A stretch of DNA of 64,000 nucleotides, from assembly GCF_020873875.1 (NCBI RefSeq), contig NZ_JAHWGU010000005.1, positions 62,001-126,000 on the forward strand, read 5' to 3'. Of the stretch, positions 26,641-34,264 are shown piece after piece. Numbering within the stretch: the first letter of the stretch is position 1; the number at the start of each line of letters is the position of its first letter. Under the pieces are notes generated by a model. It worked only from the letters and a program-made list of their open reading frames with translations. It was not told where the DNA came from and did not search any database. Made by a program: the position numbers and the translations under genes. The DNA comes from Actinoplanes sp. DH11. GTDB lineage: Bacteria > Actinomycetota > Actinomycetes > Mycobacteriales > Micromonosporaceae.

Positions 26641-28413
26641 CTAGATCCCGTTGTCCTGTAGCCACATCTCCAGCAGCGCGAGCTGCCACAACTGATTCGC
26701 GCCGAGCGTGGTGCGCGGCGTGTTCGGGTCGGCGAGAAGAGCCTCGACGTACTCGCTCCGGAACAGCGCCCGCTCCCGGGCCGCCGGCGCGTGCAGCGCG
26801 TCGCGCACCTTCTCCAGCATCGGGCCTTCCAGGTGCCGGATGCCGGGCACCGGGAAATATCCCTTCGGCCGGTCGATGACCTCGTCCGGGACAAGCCCGC
26901 GGGCCGCCTCCTTGAGCACCCCCTTGCCGCCCTGTGCCAGTTTGACCTCGGGCGGGCAGGCCGCCGCGAACTCCACCAACTCGTGATCCAGGAACGGTAC
27001 GCGTGCCTCCAGCCCCCACGCCATAGTCATGTTGTCCACCCGCTTGACCGGATCGTCGACGAGCATCACCTGCGAGTCGAGACGCAGTGCCGCATCGACC
27101 GCGGTGGTGGCTCCGGGCCGGCCGAAACTTTCCGCGACGAACTCCCGGGAGACGTCCCGGTCGACGAGCCACCGCGGGTTCAGCTGCCGGGCCAGGTCGG
27201 CGTGCGGGCGGTCGAAGAACTCCTTCGCGTACGCCTCGACGGCCTGCTCGCGGGGCACGCCGGCGAGCGGCGGGTACCAGCTGTAGCCGGCGAGAATCTC
27301 GTCCGCGCCCTGCCCCGATTGTACGACCTTGACCTGCTTCGAGACGTCCTCGCTGAGCAGGTTGAACGCGATGCAGTCGTGGCTGACCATCGGCTCGCTC
27401 ATCGCCGCCACGGTCCGCTCGACCGCCGGCAGGAACCGGTCGTGACCGATCTTGATCTGGTGGTGCTGGGTGCCGAACTTCCGTGCGATCAGGTCCGAGT
27501 ACGCGAACTCGTCGCCGCTCTCCCCGCCGGCCGCCTCGAAGCCGATGCTGAACGTGGTGAGCCCGGTCTGCCCCTGCTCGGCGAGCAGCGCCACGATGAA
27601 GCTCGAGTCCAGGCCGCCGGAGAGCAGCACCCCGACGGGCACGTCGGCGACCATCCGGCGTTCCACGGCGAGCCGCAGCTTCTCCCGCAGGGCCTCCGCC
27701 CACTCGTCCGCGGAGAGATCGAGGGTACGGGTGAACGACGCCTCCCAGTAGACCCGCTCCGTCGACGTCCCGTCCGCCCGGATCACCCGGACCGTCGCCG
27801 GCGGCAGCTTGCGCACCCCGGAGAGGATGGTCCGCGGCGCCGGCACCACCGAGTGGAACGTCATGTAGTGGTGCAGCGCGACCGTGTCGATGGTCGTGTC
27901 CACGCCGCCGGCCGCGAGCAGCGCCGGCAGGGTCGAGGCGAACCGCAGCCGCCCCGGTGTCTCGGCGAGGTAGAGCGGTTTGATGCCGAGCCGGTCCCGG
28001 GCCAGTGTGACGGTCCCGGTGTCGTGCTCGGCGATCGCGAAGGCGAACATCCCGAGGAACCGGGTGACGCAGTCGGCCCCCCAGCGGTGGTACGCCTTCA
28101 GGATGACCTCGGTGTCCGACGTGGAGACGAACTCGTAGCCGTACCCCTGAAGCTCTTCCCGCAGCTCGCGATAGTTGTAGACGCAGCCGTTGAACACCAC
28201 GGTGAGTCCGAGCCGCTCGTCCGTCATGGGCTGCCGCCCGGCCTCGGAGAGGTCGATGATCCGCAGCCGCCGGTGTCCGAAAGCGATCCGCCCGTTGTTC
28301 CAGGTGCCCTCGCCGTCCGGGCCCCGGGATTCGAGGCACGGCAGCATCCGGTGGACCGCTTTGGTGTCCGCGGCCCGGTCGCCGAAACACAGCTCGCCGG
28401 CGATCCCGCACAT
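26641..28413 (-). CDS. asnO: Glutamine-dependent amidotransferase of the NAGGN (AsnB-like) type
   Basis: A 590-residue class II glutamine amidotransferase/asparagine-synthetase-like enzyme. The nucleophile Cys2 is in MCGIAGELCFGD, the glutaminase domain continues through GHRRLRIIDLSEAGRQPM and VVFNGCVYNYRELREEL, and the ATP-pyrophosphatase loop is VLLSGGLDSSFIVALL. Runs such as IKPLYLAETPGRLRFASTLP and VKVVQSGQGADEILAGYSWY match the amidotransferase of the N-acetylglutaminylglutamine amide (NAGGN) osmolyte trio closely. It would amidate a carboxylate of a small peptide using Gln and ATP. ATG 28413 has GGAGG 7 nt upstream. It sits between the GCS2/ATP-grasp ligase and the S9 peptidase in one operon. 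Confidence 0.88.
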   Translation of the reverse strand: MCGIAGELCFGDRAADTKAVHRMLPCLESRGPDGEGTWNNGRIAFGHRRLRIIDLSEAGRQPMTDERLGLTVVFNGCVYNYRELREELQGYGYEFVSTSDTEVILKAYHRWGADCVTRFLGMFAFAIAEHDTGTVTLARDRLGIKPLYLAETPGRLRFASTLPALLAAGGVDTTIDTVALHHYMTFHSVVPAPRTILSGVRKLPPATVRVIRADGTSTERVYWEASFTRTLDLSADEWAEALREKLRLAVERRMVADVPVGVLLSGGLDSSFIVALLAEQGQTGLTTFSIGFEAAGGESGDEFAYSDLIARKFGTQHHQIKIGHDRFLPAVERTVAAMSEPMVSHDCIAFNLLSEDVSKQVKVVQSGQGADEILAGYSWYPPLAGVPREQAVEAYAKEFFDRPHADLARQLNPRWLVDRDVSREFVAESFGRPGATTAVDAALRLDSQVMLVDDPVKRVDNMTMAWGLEARVPFLDHELVEFAAACPPEVKLAQGGKGVLKEAARGLVPDEVIDRPKGYFPVPGIRHLEGPMLEKVRDALHAPAARERALFRSEYVEALLADPNTPRTTLGANQLWQLALLEMWLQDNGI

Positions 28414-28508
28414 GAGATTTCCTCCCCAGTTCGATGTCTTTTCCAGTGATCGGCGAAACGTCCGGCCGGGCGACGCCCGGCGCCCGACGGTCAGCCGAGA
28501 AGCGACGG

Positions 28509-31127
28509 TCAGCCGAGAAGCCAGGTGTCCTTCGAGCCGCCACCGCGCGACGAATTGACGATCATGCTGCCGGCGGGTGCCACCCGGGTCAGCGCCGCCG
28601 GCGCCACCGTCGAGTGCGTGCCGGTGAACACGAACGCGCGCAGGTCCACGTGCCGCGGCGCCAGCCGGTGCCCGTCGAACACCGGGTGGGTGGAGAGCTG
28701 CACCAGTTCCTGGGCCACCCAGCGGTGCGGCGCGGTCTGGATCTGCCGGCGCAGCGCGTCCAGTTCGTCGGCGCTCGCGTGCGGGCCGATCACGATCCGG
28801 TCGCCGCCGTAGCCGTCGACCGGCTTGCAGACCAGCTCGGCCAGCCGGGACAGCACCTCCACCCGCTGGTCCGGGATGCCGCACAGGTAGGTCGGCACGT
28901 CCGCGAGGGTCGGCTTCTCACCCAGGTAGTACTCGATCATCTTGGGCACGTATGCGTACACCGCCTTGTCGTCGGCGACGCCGTTGCCGAGCGCGTTCGC
29001 CAGCACCACCGTGTCCGCGTGCAGGGCCGCCACCAGGCTCGGGCCCAGCGGCATGCCGTCCGCGCCGGGCGAGTGCACCAGGCTGTCCTCGCTCATCCGC
29101 AGGTAGATCACGTCGACCGGGTGCCGGTGACCGTCCCGCAGCCGCCACACCCGGCCCTCGTCGACGAAGAGCTCGGTGCTGCGCACGACCGGCACGTCCA
29201 TCGCCTCGGCGAGCATCCGGTGCTCGAACCAGGCCGAGTCGTCCGGGCCCTGGCTGAGCACCACGATCCGCGGCTCGTCGGCCGCCGCCGGACCGGCCGC
29301 CTCCCGGAGCACCCGCTTCAACAGCTTCGGGGTGTCCTCCACCGACAGCAGCGCCGCCGGCCGGGGCACCTCGGGCAGGACGCTCCAGGTCAGACGGCGG
29401 TTCTGCATGGCGTACGCGATCCCGGACGGCACCCGCAGGTTGTCCTCCAGCACACACCAGGAACCGGTCGTGCCGTCCCGGACCAGGTCGACGCCCGCCA
29501 CCTGGGCGCGGATCGCCCGGCGCGAGATCAGGGCACCGCTGGCCCGCAGCTCCGGCGACCCGTTCACCACCCACTCCGGCACCACGCCGTCGGAGACGAT
29601 CTGCCGGTCGCCGTACACGTCGTTGAGGAAGGCGTTGAGCGCCTGCACCCGCTGCACCAGCCCGGACCGCAGATGCGCCCAGTCGTTCGCCGGCACGATC
29701 CGCGGCACCAGGTCGAACGGGAACAGCCGGGTCGCCGCCTCCCCGGCCACACTGAACGTGATGCCCCGGGCGCGCTGCTCCTCGTCCCGGGCGTCCTCGC
29801 GCTGCCGCAGCCCGGTCGCCCCGAGCGAGGTCAGCACCGGCAGCATCCCCGCGTAGGCCGGCGCCACCCGGCCGTCCGGGAACGCCTCGTCGCCCGCGGC
29901 CCCGTAGGTCTCCAGCCGGACCGGCGGCGGCATCTCGGCCGGGCCGGCGCCGACCGGACCGCCCCGGGTGTCGGTGACGAGCATGTCCACCACGTCGGCA
30001 AGCCGCCCGCGGCGGGCCAGGGCGCGCCGCTGGCGTGCGGCCGAACTACCGCGGCTCAGCGCGCGCAACGACAGGTCGAAGACCTGGTCCCAGTCGCCCA
30101 GTTCCTCCAGTTGCGGGCGCAACCCGGCGATCAGCCGTTCCACCGCGGCCGCCGCCGGCACCGGTATCGGCGACCGGGGCAGGTCCAGCAGGTCGCCCTC
30201 CAGACCGGACCGCGCGGCCCGCCACATCGCCGCCCGGTGCAGCGGCGGGCGCAGGGCCGGCAGCGGGACGCCGGCCCGGTGCTCCTGGCGGGCCCGCAGC
30301 ACCAGGGCGCGGAAGACGCCGGCGATCAGGACGACGGTCTCCACGTCCGGGCTCGCGTCGGTGACCCGCAGCTCCACGGTGGGCACGTGCGCGGACGGCC
30401 GGACGTCGAAGTAGACCATCTTCGGGTCGCTGATCGTCCCGGACGCGATCAGGTCGCTGACCAGTTCGTCATGCTCGGCGGCGGAGAGCAGCTGCCCGCT
30501 GTCACCGGCGGTCGGCCAGCGCATCCACACCAGGGAGCGGACACTGGCGTACCCGGAGTCCTCGCCCATCCAGAACGGCGAGCTGGCCGAGAGCGCCAGC
30601 AGCACCGGCAGGACCGGCGCCACCCGCTGCGTCACCGCGACCGCCTCGTCGCGGTCCGGCACACCGACGTGCACCTGGGTGCCGCAGATGAGCTGCTCGC
30701 GGACGAGCATCTGGTATTCGTGCAGCATCCGCTGGTACCGGGTGGTCGGCGTCACCGGCAACCGGTCCAGGTCCACGAGCGGAACCGTTCCGGCGGCGAC
30801 CAGCCCCAGGCCGAGCGACTCGGCCACGGCGATCGCCGTACGCCGCCGCTCCGCGATGCCGGTCCGCAGACCGTCCAGGGTGGCGCTCACCGGGGTGTTG
30901 GTCTCCACGACCGAGCGGTGCAGCTCGGCGGAGAAATGCGCGGCGTCCAGGCGGTCCAGGATCTCCGGGGCCTGGGGTACGAGTTCCCGCGTCGAGAGGT
31001 CGACGACGTGCAACTCCTCCTCCACACCGAGGGTGAGACCGGCGCCTGCGTCGGCTGCCTCCACCCGTTCCGTCCGTCGCACCGGCTCGTAATCGCCGGG
31101 ACTGGGTGCCTGAAGGGACTCCGTCAT
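28509..31127 (-). CDS. Carboxylate-amine ligase (GCS2) fused to circularly permuted ATP-grasp
   Basis: An 872-residue double amidoligase. Residues about 28-390 are a YbdK/GCS2-type glutamate-amine ligase (GLTLGVEEELHVVD, VETNTPVSATLDGLR, QLICGTQVHVGVPDRDEA). Residues about 415-872 are a circularly permuted type 2 ATP-grasp domain (RIVPANDWAHLRSGLVQRVQ, ALNAFLNDVYGDRQI, KPVDGYGGDRIVIGP, NSSRGGGSKDTWLL at the end). Both domains form peptide-type bonds using ATP. In Iyer/Aravind-type surveys such ligases occur in operons making small modified peptides. ATG 31127 is preceded by GGAGGCG. It heads the operon with the NAGGN-type amidotransferase and the S9 peptidase, in the place where the usual trio has an acetyltransferase/ATP-grasp enzyme. 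Confidence 0.87.
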   Translation of the reverse strand: MTESLQAPSPGDYEPVRRTERVEAADAGAGLTLGVEEELHVVDLSTRELVPQAPEILDRLDAAHFSAELHRSVVETNTPVSATLDGLRTGIAERRRTAIAVAESLGLGLVAAGTVPLVDLDRLPVTPTTRYQRMLHEYQMLVREQLICGTQVHVGVPDRDEAVAVTQRVAPVLPVLLALSASSPFWMGEDSGYASVRSLVWMRWPTAGDSGQLLSAAEHDELVSDLIASGTISDPKMVYFDVRPSAHVPTVELRVTDASPDVETVVLIAGVFRALVLRARQEHRAGVPLPALRPPLHRAAMWRAARSGLEGDLLDLPRSPIPVPAAAAVERLIAGLRPQLEELGDWDQVFDLSLRALSRGSSAARQRRALARRGRLADVVDMLVTDTRGGPVGAGPAEMPPPVRLETYGAAGDEAFPDGRVAPAYAGMLPVLTSLGATGLRQREDARDEEQRARGITFSVAGEAATRLFPFDLVPRIVPANDWAHLRSGLVQRVQALNAFLNDVYGDRQIVSDGVVPEWVVNGSPELRASGALISRRAIRAQVAGVDLVRDGTTGSWCVLEDNLRVPSGIAYAMQNRRLTWSVLPEVPRPAALLSVEDTPKLLKRVLREAAGPAAADEPRIVVLSQGPDDSAWFEHRMLAEAMDVPVVRSTELFVDEGRVWRLRDGHRHPVDVIYLRMSEDSLVHSPGADGMPLGPSLVAALHADTVVLANALGNGVADDKAVYAYVPKMIEYYLGEKPTLADVPTYLCGIPDQRVEVLSRLAELVCKPVDGYGGDRIVIGPHASADELDALRRQIQTAPHRWVAQELVQLSTHPVFDGHRLAPRHVDLRAFVFTGTHSTVAPAALTRVAPAGSMIVNSSRGGGSKDTWLLG

Positions 31128-31366
31128 CGATCGCCTCCATGAGTTCCGGCAAAGGGGGTCCGTGTCCGCCGGAGCTTTCCCATCTGATGTAGCGAATCTG
31201 TGACGTGCCCGTTTCGCGCGCCGGTCAAGCATGACGATCGAACTCGTCACGCGATCTTCATCCCGGCCCTGTGCTCGTCCGGCTTGTTCGGCCGACCGGC
31301 CCGCCCCCGCCGAGCCGGCGATGTGTAACCTCGGCCGGTGGCGCCCCACAACCCACGGAGGTCCTG

Positions 31367-32452
31367 ATGAGCAGCGTCCCGACCGGCAACGTCGTGGTAA
31401 TCACCGGATCGGCCGGCCTGATCGGGTCCGAGGCGGTCCGGCACTTCGCCGGGCTCGGCATGGACGTGGTCGGCGTCGACAACGACATGCGTGGTTACTT
31501 CTTCGGCGCCGACGGTTCCACCAAGTGGAACCTGGAACGGCTCACCAGCGAGGTGGGCGCGCGGTACACGCACCACGGCATCGACATCCGCGACCGCGAC
31601 GGCCTGGACAAGCTCTTCGCCGGCCTCGGCAAGAACATCGGCCTGGTCATCCACGCCGCCGCGCAGCCCAGCCACGACTGGGCCGCCCGCGAGCCGTTCA
31701 CCGACTTCGACGTGAACGCGGTCGGCACGATCAACATGCTCGAGGCGACCCGGAAGCACGCGATCGACGCGCCCTTCATCTTCACCTCGACCAACAAGGT
31801 CTACGGCGACCTGCCGAACTCGCTGCCGCTGATCGAGCAGGACACCCGCTGGGAGCTGCCGGCGGACCACAAGTGGTACGACGGGATCGACGAGACCATG
31901 TCGATCGACCAGTGCCTGCACTCGGTCTTCGGGGCGTCCAAGGTCGCGGCCGACGTGATGGTCCAGGAGTACGGCCGCTACTTCGACATGCCGACCGCGG
32001 TCTTCCGGGGCGGCACGCTGACCGGGCCCGGGCACTCCGCGGCGGAGCTGCACGGCTTCCTGGCGTACGTGATGCGCTGCGTGATGGAGCAGCGGCTCTA
32101 CCGGATCTTCGGCTACAAGGGCAAGCAGGTCCGCGACGCGATCCACTCCAGCGACCTGGTGTCGGCGTTCGAGGTGTTCCACCGGGCGCCGCGGGTGGCC
32201 GAGGTCTACAACATGGGCGGCGGCCGCACCTCCAACTGCAGCGTCCTCGAGGCGTTCCAGATCGCGTCCGGGATCGCCGGCGTCGAGGCCCGCACGGAGT
32301 ACGTGCCGGAGAACCGGGTCGGCGACCACCAGTGGTGGATCAGCAGCACCGCCCGGTTCGAGGAGCACTACCCGGACTGGAAGGTCAAGTACGACGTCCC
32401 GATGATCCTGCGCGACATGTACGAGTCGAACAAGGACGTCTGGAAGGCCTGA
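31367..32452 (+). CDS. NAD-dependent epimerase/dehydratase (CDP-tyvelose epimerase-like)
   Basis: A 361-residue extended SDR sugar-nucleotide enzyme with NAD site [16 protein letters not shown] (about residues 12-27), [15 protein letters not shown], and a TSTNKVYGD segment carrying the serine or threonine of the triad. Tyr/Lys-type motifs and [14 protein letters not shown] follow. The order and length resemble RfbE CDP-paratose 2-epimerase relatives. ATG 31367 has GGAGG 5 nt upstream. A Tyr-x3-Lys pair is not obvious in the usual form: the region reads [19 protein letters not shown], with Phe instead of Tyr. Catalysis therefore may differ or be lost. No sugar-cassette genes are adjacent. Confidence 0.8.
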   Translation: MSSVPTGNVVVITGSAGLIGSEAVRHFAGLGMDVVGVDNDMRGYFFGADGSTKWNLERLTSEVGARYTHHGIDIRDRDGLDKLFAGLGKNIGLVIHAAAQPSHDWAAREPFTDFDVNAVGTINMLEATRKHAIDAPFIFTSTNKVYGDLPNSLPLIEQDTRWELPADHKWYDGIDETMSIDQCLHSVFGASKVAADVMVQEYGRYFDMPTAVFRGGTLTGPGHSAAELHGFLAYVMRCVMEQRLYRIFGYKGKQVRDAIHSSDLVSAFEVFHRAPRVAEVYNMGGGRTSNCSVLEAFQIASGIAGVEARTEYVPENRVGDHQWWISSTARFEEHYPDWKVKYDVPMILRDMYESNKDVWKA

Positions 32453-32956
32453 CAGTCCCGCCGTCCCGCCGTCCCGCCGTCCCGCTTCTGAGCCGTGGCT
32501 CGGGCAGAGCGTTCCCCTGGGGAACCTGCCTGGCCACGACTCTGCCGTTCGGTGCGCACGGAAGGGCCGTGGGGGTGTCCCTATGGCCCTGTCCAAGCAG
32601 CCGCAGCGAGCTCTCCCGCCGGTTCGCGCTGATGGCCGGCTCCTGCCGCCGGTTCGTACTGATGACGGGCTTTCCACCGATTCGTACTCATGGCTGGCTC
32701 CTCCCGCCGGCTTCGCGCTGATCGCCGACTCATCCACCTGTTCAGACCGATAGCCGGCTCATCTGCCTGTTCGTACTTAAAGCGGGCTATTCCGTCGGTT
32801 CGACCTGGTAGCGATCGCTTCTGCCGGTTCACACTGGTAGAAGGTGCAGGTGCGGCGCGGGCCCGGCGGCGGCCGGGCGCTGACCCCGGCTGCCGACCCC
32901 GGGCGCTGACCCCGGGTGCTGACCCCGGGTGCTGGCCTGGGTGCGGCATCCCGGGT

Positions 32957-33077
32957 GCCAACCCGGGTGCGGCGCAAGCATGGCGCGCAGGATGTCGACG
33001 CGGCGGCGGGTAGGAACGCGGCGCCGGGTGAAGCCGATGAGTGCGGCGTGGTGTTGCTTGCCCTCGCCTGCCCGCAT
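32957..33077 (-). pseudogene. Possible IS110-like transposase C-terminal remnant
   Basis: The minus strand from 33077 reads GEGKQHHAALIGFTRRRV, then RRRVDILRAMLAPH, resembling the C-terminal tail of IS110-family transposases (typically HHAALIALARRR..VLxAMLRDG). A small internal duplication (RRRVPTRRRV) and the missing rest of the gene suggest decay. It then runs into a repeat array. The match is short (about 35 residues) and from memory of the family, so it is weak. Confidence 0.35.
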
Positions 33078-33115
33078 GAACTAGCTGCCCTCGGCCGCGT
33101 TGGGTCCGCGGCCGT

Positions 33116-33190
33116 GTTGATCTGCTAGCGCTACGAAATCGCTGTGATCAAGGGCTTGAAACCGCGATTTCGTAGCGCTAGCAGATCAAC
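33116..33190. repeat. Perfect 27-bp inverted repeat with 21-nt spacer
   Basis: Left arm 33116-33142 starts GTTGATCTGCTAGCGCTACG. Right arm 33164-33190 is its exact reverse complement. Each arm contains the shorter palindrome TAGCGCTA. The spacer 33143-33163 is TGTGATCAAGGGCTTGAAACC-like with no symmetry. Twenty-seven perfect base pairs is far beyond the other hairpins here. Base composition is more balanced than that of the flanking repeats. It could be the ends of a tiny non-autonomous element, a recombinase site or a structured RNA. Confidence 0.9.
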
Positions 33191-33239
33191 TTCTCGACGG
33201 GGACGCCGCGTCTGGCGCCACTGGGCCCGAACGGGGACG

Positions 33240-33960
33240 CGGCGTTGATGCGTGGGCGGCATCGGCTGGACGGCGATCAGGGAGGGACGTCCGCCGGGGC
33301 GTAGCGCGGTTGGCGGCGTGCCGTGGGGCAGCGGTGGGCGCATGCGGTGGGTGGTGGTGGGCACGCGGTGGCGGTGGTGGGCGCACGCGCGATGGGTGGT
33401 GGCGCAGGCGCGGTGGGTGGTGGCCACGCGGTCGTGATGCTGGGCCCGCGCGGTAGGTGGTGGTGGGGCGCCTGGGTGGTGGGCGTACGCGCAGTAGGTG
33501 GTGGGGCGCCTGGGTGATGGCGCGCGCAGTAGGTGGCGGGGCGCTTGGGTGGTGGGCGCACGCGCGATGGGTGGTGGGTCCGGCGGTGGGGGGTGGCCGC
33601 GCGGAGGTGGTGGTGGGCGCACGCGCGGTGGGTGGTGGCCGGCCAGGCGGTGGTGCTGGGCGAGGTGGGTGGGCCAGCGGTGGGTGGGCCAGCGATGGGT
33701 GGGCCAACGGTGGTGGTCGGCGCACGGACTGTGATGGCGGCGCTTGGTTGGTGGTGGGGGCAGGCGCGGTGGGTGGTGGCCGGCCAGGCGGTGATGCCGG
33801 GCCAGGCGGTGATGCCGGGCCAGGCGGTGGTGGGCCAGCGGTGGGTGGGCCAGCGGTGGTGTTGGGCGCACGGATTGTGATGGCGGCGCGCTTGGTGGGT
33901 GGTGGCGCAGACGCGGTGGGGGTGGGCTGCGGGGCGGTGTGTGCGGCTCTGGGCCGGTGG
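33240..33960. repeat. 0.7-kb G/T-rich degenerate repeat tract
   Basis: The plus strand is dominated by GGTGGTGGGC, GCGCACGCG and GGGTGGGCCAGCGG modules, some in clear tandem (three GGTGGGTGGGCCAGCG-type copies near 33665-33710; GTGATGCCGGGCCAGGCG copies near 33790-33830). G-runs are dense enough for G-quadruplex structure on the plus strand. No gene is supported. Confidence 0.8.
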
Positions 33961-34264
33961 AGTCGGCGACTGGGTTCTTGGGGGCGGTCGGCGGGAGTTT
34001 TCGTGTAGAACTCGCCGCGAGGGTTGTTGGGGAACTTTCGGGCGCTGACCGGGGAAACCGGCGAGATTGCTGTGGAACGGTCCCTGAGCGGCAGGTTCTC
34101 CGGGCTGGAGGCGTTTCTGCGGGAAGATTTCCATCAGGTGCGTGGCATGCATGATCCATAACTTGCTGGGATCTCGCTGAGTGCCAGGCGGCAATTTGCT
34201 GTGTTTACGGGGTAAGGGCCGGTTGCGTAATGACCCGTTAATCATTATTCGGTATTTTGCTGAA

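Larger units (their letters stand above)
32453..34264. other. 1.8-kb gene-free block
   Basis: No convincing gene is seen between the epimerase and the SulP fusion. In order it contains CCGCCGTCC repeats (32457-32485), degenerate 35-40 bp repeats around GCCGGTTCG and ACTGATGG (about 32620-32840), GGGTGCTGACCCC repeats (about 32880-32960), a possible transposase remnant, a perfect long inverted repeat, a 0.7-kb G/T-rich tract and, at 34228-34264, an unusually AT-rich stretch likely to hold the promoter of the SulP gene. Open frames here on either strand are His/Pro- or Gly/Val-rich translations of repeats. Confidence 0.7.
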
